Positions 55,677 to 64,000 of a stretch of 64,000 bases of DNA are shown here, in pieces (the first letter of the stretch is position 1; every line of letters begins with the position of its first letter). The position numbers were made by a program, and so were the translations under genes. The notes beneath the pieces were generated by a model. It saw only the letters and a list, made by a program, of their open reading frames with translations. It had not been told where the DNA came from and searched no databases. The stretch covers positions 62,001 through 126,000 of the forward strand of contig CALLMF010000035.1 in NCBI GenBank assembly GCA_938006335.1, given 5' to 3'. Source of the DNA: an uncultured Granulosicoccaceae bacterium (GTDB lineage Bacteria > Pseudomonadota > Gammaproteobacteria > Granulosicoccales > Granulosicoccaceae).

Positions 55677-57344
55677 TCATGAGCTGACGTTCTCGAGCAT
55701 CTCCGCCGCGTGCTGGCGGGTCTTGGCGGTGATCTTCTTGCCGCCCAGCATCCGCGCGATTTCGTCTCGTTTCTGCGTCTTGTCGAGGCGGTCGAGCTGC
55801 GTATGGGTGCGACCATCGCTGACGGTCTTGCTGACTTTCAGGTGGTCATGCGCCTGTGCCGCGACCTGCGGCAGATGAGTCACGCACATGACCTGGTAGC
55901 TGTCGCCAAGGCGCCTGAGCAAGCGGCCGACCGTCTCGCCGACCGCACCACCAATACCCGTGTCCACTTCATCAAAGATCAGTGTTGGAACCTCGTGCTG
56001 ATCCAATGACGCAAGTTGCAAGGCGAGACCGATGCGCGAGAGCTCGCCACCCGAGGCCACCTGCGACAACGGAGCAGGGGCGACGCCCGGATTGGGGCTG
56101 ACTTCAAAGATCACCCGATTGACGCCGTGGCGTTCGATACGGCTTTCGTCGCGATCCACCACTACGCGAAAAACGCCGCCTTCCATGGCAAGCCCTTGCA
56201 TGGATTCGGTAATGACCTCACCCAGTTGCCGGGCGGCCTTCTGTCGATGTCGCGACAGAATCAACGCCTGCTTGAGCCAGGCCTGGTAGGCCGTGTCACG
56301 CGCCTCGGTCAGTGCCTCCAGAGAGCCTGCAGGGTCGGTGAGCGTGTCCAGCTCCTGACGCAAGCGATCCTCGGTATCGGCAAGCTGTTTCACGGGGATC
56401 CCGTGCTTCTTGGCGAGACCATGCAACACACCAAGGCGCTCGTCCAACCATGACAAGCGAGCATCATCACTCTCGAGCGCGGATACTTTCGCGCCGACCA
56501 TGCGTGTCGCCTCGCTCACCTGTATAGCGGCTGACTCAACGAGGTCCAATGCCTCCTGCAGCGAGCCGTCCACAGCGACCAGCTCAGCCAATGGGGGCAG
56601 GGCATCGGCAAGTGCAGGGGCTGCCGCATGCTCCAGCGCCTGCTCGATACGCGTGCCTGCCTGACGACTGCGATCGACATCGGCGAGCCAGCGATGCTCC
56701 TGCTCGAGCGCTTCAACGGTCAGATCGCCAAGGTCTGCCTGATCAAACTCCTGAAGCTGGAAACTCAGCAGATCGTGTTGCTGCTGACGCCCGCCCTGCG
56801 CTGCTTCAAACGACTCGACCTGTTGCTGAGCAGCCTGCCATTGATCCCAGGCGACGTTGGTGCGCGCAAGCGAGGCATGCGGGCTGATGGCATCGAGCAA
56901 GCGTCTTTGCTCGGCGCCGCTGGCAAGCGCATGGTGTGCGCTCTGACCGTGAATCGATACCAGCAGATTGCCCAGCGTCTTGAGCGACGCCACAGGTACG
57001 GAGCTGCCATTGATGCTGGCGCGAGACTTACCCGCCGCAGTCACGACCCGACGCAACACGCAGTCGCCATCGGGGATGTCCAGATCGTGCTGGCTGAGCC
57101 AGTGATGAGCTGCCGTTCCATCATCGATATCGAAAGAAGCCGTCACTTCAGCGCGATCAGCTCCCTCTCGCACCTTGTCCGACCGTGCTCGCTCACCCAG
57201 TACCAGGCCGAGCGCATCCAACAGTATGGATTTGCCTGCGCCTGTCTCACCGGTCAGCGCCGACAAGCCCTGGCCGGGCTCGATCTCGGTGTCGTCGATG
57301 ATCGCGAAATCGCGTATTCGCAGATGGTTCAGCACGACCTGCAA
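55677..57344 (-). CDS. recN: DNA repair protein RecN
   Basis: A 555-residue SMC-like ATPase. Walker A is at 32-39 (GETGAGKS) and a coiled-coil middle spans about 150-400. The C-terminal part has QVASGGELSRIGLALQL (signature) and the Walker B IFDEVDTGIGG. It acts in double-strand break repair. The start is TTG 57344, directly after nadK; GTG at 57335 is possible. No LexA box was found close to it. Confidence 0.94.
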   Translation of the reverse strand: MQVVLNHLRIRDFAIIDDTEIEPGQGLSALTGETGAGKSILLDALGLVLGERARSDKVREGADRAEVTASFDIDDGTAAHHWLSQHDLDIPDGDCVLRRVVTAAGKSRASINGSSVPVASLKTLGNLLVSIHGQSAHHALASGAEQRRLLDAISPHASLARTNVAWDQWQAAQQQVESFEAAQGGRQQQHDLLSFQLQEFDQADLGDLTVEALEQEHRWLADVDRSRQAGTRIEQALEHAAAPALADALPPLAELVAVDGSLQEALDLVESAAIQVSEATRMVGAKVSALESDDARLSWLDERLGVLHGLAKKHGIPVKQLADTEDRLRQELDTLTDPAGSLEALTEARDTAYQAWLKQALILSRHRQKAARQLGEVITESMQGLAMEGGVFRVVVDRDESRIERHGVNRVIFEVSPNPGVAPAPLSQVASGGELSRIGLALQLASLDQHEVPTLIFDEVDTGIGGAVGETVGRLLRRLGDSYQVMCVTHLPQVAAQAHDHLKVSKTVSDGRTHTQLDRLDKTQKRDEIARMLGGKKITAKTRQHAAEMLENVSS

Positions 57345-58205
57345 TCAGACCCAGTTGAGTTTCTCGCGCAACAGGCGGTGGTAGTCGTAGTCGACAGGAT
57401 GCAGCATGGTCAGCGCGCGCGCATGACGCTCCACGACGACCACATCACCGGTGAGCGTATCAAAGTACTCCTGACCATCACACACCAGCTGCACACTGCC
57501 AACGGTGCTGTCGGTCAGATCTGCTTCGATCTTGTGGTCCGCATCCACGACCAGTGGCCTGCTGGCAAGTACGTGCGGACAGATCGGCTGAAGAATCATG
57601 CCGTCGACCGTCGGCGCAACAATGGGCCCACCGTTGGAGAGCGAGTACGCGGTAGAGCCCGACGGTGTCGCCACGATCAGGCCGTCGGCCCTCTGGCGCG
57701 TTACCAGGTGCCCGTCGATACGAATATCGAAATCCATCAACCGCAACACGTCGGTGACGCGCACAACCGCATCGTTGAGCGCGCTGGAGCGTGCCACGCA
57801 CTGACCGTCGCGCATAAGACTGACGTCGAGCATGCTGCGCTGTTCTTCGAAGTACTCACCGCGCAGGATGGCACTGAGCGCATCGAGCCCATCGTCCGGA
57901 GATACATCGACCAGAAAGCCAAGGCGCCCGCGGTTGACACCGATGATCGGCACCTCGGCATCAACGAGCTGTCGGGCGGTATTGAGCATGGTGCCATCGC
58001 CACCAATGACGATAGCCACATCGACGCTGCTACCGAGCGTCTTCATGTCTACGGTAGGCAGCGAGCGGTCAAGACTCGCTGTACTTTGCTCGGCCACCAC
58101 TTCTATCCCGAGCGTGTTCAAACAATGAACCACGTCGGCGAGTGTGTCGGCAACACTCCCATCGTCCGGCTTGACCACCAGGCCGGCACGCGAAAACTTA
58201 GTCAT
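57345..58205 (-). CDS. nadK: NAD kinase
   Basis: A 286-residue NAD kinase. The GGDG motif is at 68-71 (VIGGDGTML), NRGRLGFL follows, and SGSTAYSLSNGGPIV lies in the second domain. It phosphorylates NAD to NADP in the cytoplasm. Its stop is immediately followed by the recN start, the common nadK-recN pairing in gammaproteobacteria. Confidence 0.95.
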   Translation of the reverse strand: MTKFSRAGLVVKPDDGSVADTLADVVHCLNTLGIEVVAEQSTASLDRSLPTVDMKTLGSSVDVAIVIGGDGTMLNTARQLVDAEVPIIGVNRGRLGFLVDVSPDDGLDALSAILRGEYFEEQRSMLDVSLMRDGQCVARSSALNDAVVRVTDVLRLMDFDIRIDGHLVTRQRADGLIVATPSGSTAYSLSNGGPIVAPTVDGMILQPICPHVLASRPLVVDADHKIEADLTDSTVGSVQLVCDGQEYFDTLTGDVVVVERHARALTMLHPVDYDYHRLLREKLNWV

Positions 58206-58222
58206 CCCGCGACCGTAGCACG

Positions 58223-60862
58223 TTAGCCCTCGGTCGCGAGGCGTTGCAGTTCGTACAAATGCTCGAGCGCCTGGCGCGGATTGATCTCGTCGACGTCCAG
58301 AGCGCCCAGATATCGCTCCAAAGCTGCGTTCGAGCCAAAAAGATCAAGCTGCGGCCCGGAATCTGCCGCGGCGCGATGATTACTTGACGCAACCGAAGAA
58401 ATCACACCGTCACCGGTGGCAAGGGGCGCGAGAGCCACGATACTCCCATCCGAATCGTCGCCTCCCGCGTCAGCGCTGCCTTGCTCGAGCAAGTGCAACC
58501 GGTGCTGGGCTGTCTCGAGCGCTTTGGCGGGCAGCCCGGCGAGGGCCGCGACCTGCAATCCGTAACTTCGGTCAGTCGCGCCCGCCTTGATACGGTGCAT
58601 GAACACGATATGACCGTCGTGCTCTACCGCATCCAGATGGACATTGTCCACGGCATGCGTGGTGTCCGCCATCCGTGTCAGCTCGAAGTAGTGCGTGGCA
58701 AACAGGCACCAGCTTCGGTTGACGCGGGCGAGGTGATCGGCGCATGCCCAGGCCAACGCCAGCCCGTCCCATGTGCTGGTGCCGCGTCCGACTTCATCCA
58801 TCAACACCAGGCTCAACGGCGTGGCATTCCTGAGAATCAGCGCCGCTTCAGTCATTTCCACCATGAAGGTGGACTGGCCTCGAGCCAGGTCGTCAGACGC
58901 ACCAATACGCGTGAAAATGCGGTCAACCGGTCCGATCTGCGCCGCGTGTGCCGGCACCCAGCTGCCAACATGCGCCAACAACACGATGAGTGCGCACTGG
59001 CGCATGAAGGTCGATTTTCCGCCCATGTTCGGTCCGGTCACCAGCAGCATCCGATGATCATCGTCGAGCATCAGGGGGTTGGCCACAAAGGGCTCGTCGA
59101 TCAGCATTTCGACAACCGGGTGACGCCCCTCCTCAATCGATAGGCCTGGGGTATCGGTCAGCGTCGGGCGATGCCACTGCATGTCCAGCGCGGCGCAGCC
59201 GAGGCTTGCGAGCACGTCCACTTCAGTGATCACATCACAGAGCGTCGACAGCGCATCGAGATCGGGGGCGAGCGAGCGCACAAGCTGCGCATACAGCGCC
59301 CGCTCGCGCGCCAGTGATTTCTCGCGCGAACCGAGCACTCGGTCCTCATGCTCCTTGAGTTCCGGAGTGATGTAGCGCTCGCTGCTTTTCAGTGTTTGCC
59401 GCCGTGTCCAGTGATCCGCCGGCGCCTGACTGCGTGGCGTCTCGATATAGAAGCCGTGTACGCGGTTGTAGCCGACCTTGAGCCCGCTGATACCGCTGAC
59501 TTCACGTTCGCGACGCTCGAAGGCCTCGAGAAACTCGGTGGCATCGGTGCCAAGCGAGCGCAATTCGTCGAGCTCGGCGTCAAAGCCCTCGGCAATCACG
59601 CCCCCCTCCCGCAGGACCGTCGGCGGATTCTCGCGTATGGCCTCCGCAAGCCGCGCCGCCACCGGAGACTCGACAGCCAGCGTCTCGATAACCGGTGCGA
59701 GCGCCGCATCGGTCCCCTCGAGCTGTTCGGCCACCAGAGGCAGCAGTATCAAGCTCTGGCGCAGTCTGTCGAGCTCGCGCGGCGAGACGGTCTCCAGGCG
59801 CAAGCGGGTGATGATCCGTTCGATGTCGCTGATACCGGACAGCCGCTCGGCCAGATCGCGGCAACGTTCGTCTTCCATCATGCTTGCCACGCGACGCTGA
59901 CGCCGCTCGATCACCCCGCGATCTCGCAAGGGACGCTGCAGCCATTGGCGCAGCCGCCGCCCACCCATGGGCGTGCGCGTCCGGTCCATCACATCAAACA
60001 GGCTCCGGCCGCGCTCGCCGGACTGGCTTTGCACCAGTTCCAGGTGACGTCGCGTGCCGGGGTCCAGTTGCACGGTGTCGGCCGCGTGCTCCACGCGCAG
60101 ACCGGTGACCTGGTCCAAACGGCCCGCCTGCGTTTCGCGGGCGTAACCGAGTGCAACTGCCGCCGCCGTGGTGGCTGCCGCCATGTCTTCACAACCGAAA
60201 GCGGAGAGGTTCTGGGTGCCGAAGTGCTCCAGCAGGGACCGCCTGGCCGAATCGGGATCGAACAACCACGGCGCACGCGGGCGGATCGCGCGCTCGCCAC
60301 CGTCTTCGGCGAGCCGCGCTTGCATGGCGCTGCCCTCGGCAACAAGCAACTCGGCGGGATCCAGCCGGGCGAGCTCTGCCGCAAGGTCTTCATCGGTCGA
60401 GACTTCGGCGACCGCAAGGTCTCCGCTCGCGGCATCGAGTGACGCGATACCGTAACGCCCCGCCTGCGCGCACACCGCCACCAGCAGAGCGGTCTCACCG
60501 GGTGCCAACAAGCTCTCTTCGGTCAGCGTACCCGGTGTCACAACGCGCACCACTTCGCGCTTCACCGGCCCCTTGCCGGTCGGGTCACCGGTCTGCTCGC
60601 ACACGGCAACCGACACGCCACGCTTGACCAGTCGGGCGAGGTATCCGTCGGCCGCATGGTAGGGAACGCCCGCCATCGGAATGGGGGAGCCGCCGGATTT
60701 TCCGCGGGCGGTCAACGTAATATCCAGCAGTTCTGCGGCGCGCCGTGCATCGTCGTAGAACAACTCATAGAAGTCGCCCATGCGGTAGAACAGCATGGAA
60801 TCGGGATGTTCTGCCTTGATGCCCAGGTATTGCTGCATCATCGGGGTGTGCGACGTCGTCAT
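58223..60862 (-). CDS. mutS: DNA mismatch repair protein MutS
   Basis: An 879-residue MutS. The mismatch-contacting motif GDFYELF is near residue 33. The ATPase domain has Walker [10 protein letters not shown] near 608-615, and DEVGRGTST near 688-696, followed by THYFELT. Length is usual for gammaproteobacteria. ATG at 60862 begins the family N-terminus ([13 protein letters not shown]). Readings extending to 61483 pass through cinA on the other strand and were rejected. It is divergent from cinA. Confidence 0.97.
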   Translation of the reverse strand: MTTSHTPMMQQYLGIKAEHPDSMLFYRMGDFYELFYDDARRAAELLDITLTARGKSGGSPIPMAGVPYHAADGYLARLVKRGVSVAVCEQTGDPTGKGPVKREVVRVVTPGTLTEESLLAPGETALLVAVCAQAGRYGIASLDAASGDLAVAEVSTDEDLAAELARLDPAELLVAEGSAMQARLAEDGGERAIRPRAPWLFDPDSARRSLLEHFGTQNLSAFGCEDMAAATTAAAVALGYARETQAGRLDQVTGLRVEHAADTVQLDPGTRRHLELVQSQSGERGRSLFDVMDRTRTPMGGRRLRQWLQRPLRDRGVIERRQRRVASMMEDERCRDLAERLSGISDIERIITRLRLETVSPRELDRLRQSLILLPLVAEQLEGTDAALAPVIETLAVESPVAARLAEAIRENPPTVLREGGVIAEGFDAELDELRSLGTDATEFLEAFERREREVSGISGLKVGYNRVHGFYIETPRSQAPADHWTRRQTLKSSERYITPELKEHEDRVLGSREKSLARERALYAQLVRSLAPDLDALSTLCDVITEVDVLASLGCAALDMQWHRPTLTDTPGLSIEEGRHPVVEMLIDEPFVANPLMLDDDHRMLLVTGPNMGGKSTFMRQCALIVLLAHVGSWVPAHAAQIGPVDRIFTRIGASDDLARGQSTFMVEMTEAALILRNATPLSLVLMDEVGRGTSTWDGLALAWACADHLARVNRSWCLFATHYFELTRMADTTHAVDNVHLDAVEHDGHIVFMHRIKAGATDRSYGLQVAALAGLPAKALETAQHRLHLLEQGSADAGGDDSDGSIVALAPLATGDGVISSVASSNHRAAADSGPQLDLFGSNAALERYLGALDVDEINPRQALEHLYELQRLATEG

Positions 60863-60940
60863 GACGCGCAGTTTACTGGCCGCGGACTTGCGCGGCGCAC
60901 ATTGCGGGTGATCCAAGCCGATCCCCGAAAAGGTAACGCC

Positions 60941-61450
60941 ATGAACTACAGCAGCGAGGTACTCGCGCAGGTCCGACGTATCGGTGAATACCTGATCTCG
61001 CGAGGGTGGACGATCACCGCGGCGGAGTCCTGCACCGGAGGGCTGTTTTGCGGAGCGCTCACCGCGGTGGCCGGCAGCTCGGCCTGGTTCAATCAGGGAC
61101 TGGTGACCTACTCGAACAACGCCAAGACACGCTGGGTGTCCGTACCAGAGGCGACACTGCAGTCGCATGGCGCGGTCAGCCGCGCAACCGTCGAGTCCAT
61201 GGCGACCGGTGCGATGGCAGCCACGGGTGCCGATGTTGCAGTGACCATCAGCGGCATCGCCGGGCCGGACGGTGCGGTTGCGGACAAACCGGTCGGCACG
61301 GTATGGATTGCCGTAGCGTCTGCCGATGGCGGTGTCGGGGCCACGCTCCACCAGTTCGACGGCGATCGCCAGTCCGTGCGAATTCAGGCAGTGGAAGCCG
61401 CACTGCGTGCTACGCTTTTGCGCGTCGAAAACACTGTTGGCCCCGGATGA
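60941..61450 (+). CDS. pncC: Nicotinamide-nucleotide amidase, CinA C-terminal family
   Basis: A 169-residue single-domain CinA protein. [13 protein letters not shown] contains the catalytic Ser, and [29 protein letters not shown] and SGIAGPDGA are conserved. It deamidates nicotinamide mononucleotide in NAD recycling. In gammaproteobacteria this gene is often just upstream of recA, as here. ATG at 60941 was chosen because earlier in-frame sequence lies antisense within mutS. Confidence 0.93.
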   Translation: MNYSSEVLAQVRRIGEYLISRGWTITAAESCTGGLFCGALTAVAGSSAWFNQGLVTYSNNAKTRWVSVPEATLQSHGAVSRATVESMATGAMAATGADVAVTISGIAGPDGAVADKPVGTVWIAVASADGGVGATLHQFDGDRQSVRIQAVEAALRATLLRVENTVGPG

Positions 61451-61800
61451 TGATCCCACTTTCCCTTGACCGCCGTAACCCACTCAAACCGCTCGCCGGC
61501 GTCCTCCTGTGCGTGGCGCTAGGTGCGGGTTCTGCTGCCTTTGCCCAGGGCAGCACCAATTCCCAGGAAATGTCGCTCGAAGAGCTCGAGGCCTACATCG
61601 CCGAGCAGAAAGCCGCGCTGGAAACCGTCATCGAGAACCGCGACCTCACACGCGAGAAGGTCGAGGCTATCGAGGATGCCGTCGCCGAGGCTGACGTGCG
61701 TCAATCCGAAGTGCGGGCGGAGATCGCAGCACTTTGCGAAGAGCGCGAAAGCGCGGAGCCGGGCAGTCTCGAGACCTGCCTTGCGGAAAACGGCGGTTAG
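61447..61800 (+). CDS. Small exported coiled-coil hypothetical protein
   Basis: A 117-residue protein with a signal peptide (cleavage near SAAFAQ) and a mature part of charged heptad-like helix (about 41-95), suggesting a coiled coil. Two cysteines near the C-terminus (LCEERE...TCLAEN) could form a disulfide in the periplasm. It overlaps the cinA stop by 4 nt (ATGA), so it is translated after cinA. I do not recognise its family. Confidence 0.7.
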   Translation: MMIPLSLDRRNPLKPLAGVLLCVALGAGSAAFAQGSTNSQEMSLEELEAYIAEQKAALETVIENRDLTREKVEAIEDAVAEADVRQSEVRAEIAALCEERESAEPGSLETCLAENGG

Positions 61801-61847
61801 GCAAACGTTGCACCGCAGCCGATTCGATGGCTGTGCAGCGCAGACTG

Positions 61848-61863
61848 CTGTATCTGTTTACAG
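61848..61863 (+). promoter_or_regulatory. LexA box (SOS operator) upstream of recA
   Basis: CTGT-N8-ACAG, CTGTATCTGTTTACAG, matches the gammaproteobacterial LexA consensus exactly at its outer bases. It lies 131 bases before the recA start codon, so the recA promoter should be around it and the transcript would have a leader of roughly 100 bases. Confidence 0.85.
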
Positions 61864-61994
61864 TCTTTTTCTGCTGAAGTACCCCATTCGCGCCTTGAGC
61901 GTGAGAGACTTCGTATTGCGGTGATGCTGGCGGTTATCTGTCGGCAACTGGCCAGGAAGCCCCACCGCATCGCACACGCAACGGAGCACTCACA

Positions 61995-63041
61995 GTGGAC
62001 GACAATCGCAAAAAAGCCCTCTCGGCCGCCCTCGGCCAAATCGAAAAACAGTTTGGCAAAGGCGCCATCATGCGCATGGGCGACGATACTGCCAATCGGG
62101 ATATCGACGTCATCTCTACCGGCTGTCTCGGGCTGGATGTCGCGCTAGGCATTGGCGGATTGCCACGCGGCCGCATCTGCGAAATCTACGGGCCGGAATC
62201 TTCGGGCAAGACCACCATGACCTTGCAGGTCGTGGCGGCGTGCCAGAAAGCCGGAGGCACCGCAGCCTTCGTTGACGCCGAGCACGCCCTGGACCCCGAA
62301 TACGCCCGCAAGCTCGGTGTCAATGTGGACGATCTGCTGATCTCACAGCCGGATACCGGCGATCAGGCACTGGAAATCACCGACATGCTGGTGCGCTCCA
62401 GCGCTGTCGACATCATCGTGGTCGATTCCGTCGCGGCGCTCACGCCCAAGGCAGAAATCGAGGGCGACATGGGCGACAGTCACGTGGGCCTGCACGCTCG
62501 CCTGATGAGCCAGGCCCTGCGCAAGCTCACCGGTAACATCAAGCGCACCAACACGCTCGTGATCTTCATCAACCAGATCCGCATGAAGATCGGTGTGATG
62601 TTTGGCAGCCCGGAGACCACCACGGGCGGTAACGCACTCAAGTTCTACTCATCGGTCCGGCTCGATATCCGACGCATCGGCGCTATCAAGCGTGCGGACG
62701 AGATCATCGGCAACGAAACACGCGTCAAGGTGGTCAAGAACAAGATGGCACCCCCGTTTCGTCAGACCGAGTTCGAGATTCTCTATGGCGAGGGCACCTC
62801 GCGAGAGGGCGAGCTCATCGATCTCGGCGTACAAAACGGCCTCATCGACAAGGCGGGTGCCTGGTACAGCTACCAGGGTGATCGCATCGGCCAGGGCAAG
62901 GAGAACGTGCGGACGTGGCTCAAGGAGAATCCCGACACCGCCGACCAGATCGACAACAACCTTCGCGCCATGCTGCTCGCCAAGCCGACAACGCGAACCT
63001 CTGACGAAGCGGACGAGGTGCTCGAAACCGAGGAGGCGTGA
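61995..63041 (+). CDS. recA: Recombinase RecA
   Basis: A 348-residue RecA. Walker A is at 66-73 (GPESSGKT); [15 protein letters not shown], the L1/L2 loop regions (including [10 protein letters not shown]), and an acidic C-terminus ([12 protein letters not shown]) complete it. It pairs homologous DNA and triggers LexA cleavage. The start is GTG at 61995. No recX coding region follows; the next 284 bases hold only small repeats. Confidence 0.97.
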   Translation: MDDNRKKALSAALGQIEKQFGKGAIMRMGDDTANRDIDVISTGCLGLDVALGIGGLPRGRICEIYGPESSGKTTMTLQVVAACQKAGGTAAFVDAEHALDPEYARKLGVNVDDLLISQPDTGDQALEITDMLVRSSAVDIIVVDSVAALTPKAEIEGDMGDSHVGLHARLMSQALRKLTGNIKRTNTLVIFINQIRMKIGVMFGSPETTTGGNALKFYSSVRLDIRRIGAIKRADEIIGNETRVKVVKNKMAPPFRQTEFEILYGEGTSREGELIDLGVQNGLIDKAGAWYSYQGDRIGQGKENVRTWLKENPDTADQIDNNLRAMLLAKPTTRTSDEADEVLETEEA

Positions 63042-63055
63042 GGCCTCAGTGGTAC

Positions 63056-63073
63056 GCGCCACGGTAGTGGCGC
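63056..63073. repeat. Small hairpin after recA
   Basis: GCGCCAC and GTGGCGC form a perfect seven-base stem with a GGTA loop, 15 bases after the recA stop. No T-run follows. It may be a weak transcription end or an RNA-stabilising structure. Confidence 0.4.
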
Positions 63074-63075
63074 CG

Positions 63076-63104
63076 CAAGTCGTCGCGCCTCAAGTCGTCG
63101 CGCC
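63076..63104. repeat. Two direct copies of a 14-bp sequence after recA
   Basis: CAAGTCGTCGCGCC occurs at 63076-63089 and again at 63091-63104, separated by one base. It sits in the 284-bp stretch between recA and the next gene, where I see no coding sequence. Confidence 0.75.
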
Positions 63105-63325
63105 ATGAGAACGGCGCCATGACCGGGAGCCTTGCCGCTCGGGAGTGCGGCGGGGCTACCACACCTCTGGAATTACCGTAGGCGTCGGCCGGCCTCGTGT
63201 CGGCTCCTGTGTCTATGTGTGAAGTTGCTCTCACAGGCTGAAGAATCGCCTACTCATGCCGTTATCAGCCCTAGAGAAGGCGTCTTCGACGATGCCTACC
63301 AAGGTTTGTGAGGAGCATACTCCCA

Positions 63326-63901
63326 ATGATTCGCAACACGTCAACACGTGCACCGGTCTGCCTGCGGTTTGATCGCTGGCCGGGGCTCGTTGTTCTGATC
63401 TCACTGCTCGTTGCGGTCAGCGCGTGCAGCACACTCACCAGTTCCGGCGCGGTTGATGTCGATGGGCAAGCGCGCTGGTCGGTGTTGTCCTTTGACAATC
63501 TATCGGTGACTCCTCTGGCAGGGCGCAGTGCGCAAGCGCTGGTGGAGACCCGTCTGCGACAGCGAGGCGTGGTCGAAATCACGCGGATGCAGGACCGCTT
63601 GCCACTGTCACTCGCCGCCCTGATCAACGACGAAGACACCGACCCGGGACTCGACAAGGCACGCCTGGCCGGTCACCGATACGCACTCGGTGGCACCGTT
63701 CACGAGTGGCGCTACAAGGACGCCCCCGATCGCGAGGCAGTCGTTGGCCTGAGTTTGCAACTCACTGACCTGAGCACCAATCGTGTCGTCTGGCAGGGCA
63801 CCCGGTCTCGTACGGGTTGGGGCAGGGCCAGCCTGTCCACGGTGGCAGACAAGACCATCGCCGAATTGCTTGGCCACCTTGATATAGCGCTCGCGCGGTA
63901 A
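63326..63901 (+). CDS. CsgG/LpoB-like lipoprotein
   Basis: About 191 residues from ATG 63326, with AGGAG eleven bases before. A hydrophobic signal and lipobox (AVSAC) lead to a mature domain with WSVLSFDNLSVTPLAGRSAQALVETRL, then YALGGTVHEWRYKD, and a last part with VGLSLQLTDLSTNRVVWQG. That order is typical of CsgG-related lipoproteins such as LpoB. No curli gene is near. Its stop shares one base with the start of the next gene. Confidence 0.68.
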   Translation: MIRNTSTRAPVCLRFDRWPGLVVLISLLVAVSACSTLTSSGAVDVDGQARWSVLSFDNLSVTPLAGRSAQALVETRLRQRGVVEITRMQDRLPLSLAALINDEDTDPGLDKARLAGHRYALGGTVHEWRYKDAPDREAVVGLSLQLTDLSTNRVVWQGTRSRTGWGRASLSTVADKTIAELLGHLDIALAR

Positions 63902-64000
63902 TGGCTCCACCGCTCAAACACCGATTCCTGGGTAAGCCACCGGGCGAGCGATCCGACGCGGCGGGGACCCTAGCGTCAGACATCGGTTTGTCGAACACAT
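63901..64000 (+). CDS. Start of a further gene (truncated at the window edge)
   Basis: ATG at 63901 overlaps the TAA of the lipoprotein gene (TAATG) and the frame is open for 33 codons to the end. The visible part is polar (APPLKHRFLGKPPGERSD) with no recognisable domain. The coupling suggests it belongs with the lipoprotein gene. Confidence 0.4.
   Translation, partial: MAPPLKHRFLGKPPGERSDAAGTLASDIGLSNT

Noticed and set aside
60656-60940. Upstream extension of the CinA-type protein, and extension of MutS to 61483
   Set aside because: Both are antisense through the neighbouring gene and lack family similarity; normal starts with correct N-termini are at 60941 and 60862.
63209-63235. CRP-like site, TGTGA...TCACA
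   Set aside because: The spacer is eight bases instead of six, so it does not fit a CRP box; only a weak inverted repeat remains.
1-64000. CRISPR arrays, tRNA/rRNA genes, insertion sequences, prophage
   Set aside because: I saw no regularly spaced repeats, cloverleaf-like sequences, transposase or integrase genes.

Overview
The window is GC-rich, gene-dense chromosomal DNA from a gammaproteobacterium, probably marine. Three things point there: a CTGT-N8-ACAG LexA box upstream of recA, proteobacterial housekeeping genes (mutS, recA, recN, nadK, bamE, cinA, pntAB, dgkA), and catabolic genes for compounds common in the sea (C3 sulfonates, D-glutamate). The species cannot be named from the sequence. 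No rRNA, tRNA, CRISPR array, insertion sequence or prophage was seen, and no gene-free gap exceeds about 300 bases.

Layout. 1-1797: 3'-truncated exopolysaccharide BY-kinase (Wzc type), minus strand. 2023-6151: phospholipase D-like membrane protein, an AttH/CrtC-like lipoprotein and a di-heme cytochrome c lipoprotein. 6223-8231: dgcN-dgcA for D-glutamate breakdown, ending in a clear terminator. 8285-10087: a small membrane protein and a stand-alone squalene/phytoene synthase, minus strand. 10312-19000: metabolic genes (pntAB, a GH13 alpha-glucosidase, kynU, dgkA, ilvE, a 2H phosphoesterase, a queuosine-precursor transporter). 19034-22236: a three-gene signalling operon (response regulator, hybrid kinase, periplasmic molybdopterin-fold protein).

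22329-41020 is the centrepiece: about 20 genes forming an aryl-polyene/xanthomonadin-type type II polyketide cluster. It holds a phosphopantetheinyl transferase, ketoreductase, ketosynthase plus chain-length-factor pair, a second ketosynthase, two hotdog dehydratases, two acyl carrier proteins, an AMP ligase, three acyltransferases, a glycosyltransferase, a LolA-like protein, an MMPL exporter, two flavin-dependent halogenase-like proteins and a JmjC/cupin oxygenase. A P450 and a fatty acyl-AMP ligase-ACP fusion (41061-44542) sit against it, followed by a GGDEF/EAL protein and a PhyH-type dioxygenase. No gene for making the aromatic starter is in the window. By analogy, the AMP ligase would load an aryl acid on an ACP, the ketosynthases, reductase and dehydratases would extend it to a polyene, the flavoproteins would halogenate or oxidise it, and the acyltransferases, LolA-like protein and exporter would attach it to a lipid and move it to the outer membrane.

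48526-54099: a hybrid histidine kinase, then a compact operon for 2,3-dihydroxypropanesulfonate/sulfolactate catabolism (comD, comE, an FMN-dependent 2-hydroxyacid dehydrogenase, hpsN). 54259-64000: DHH phosphoesterase, bamE, recN, nadK, mutS, cinA, a small exported coiled-coil protein, recA with its SOS box, a CsgG-like lipoprotein and the start of one more gene.
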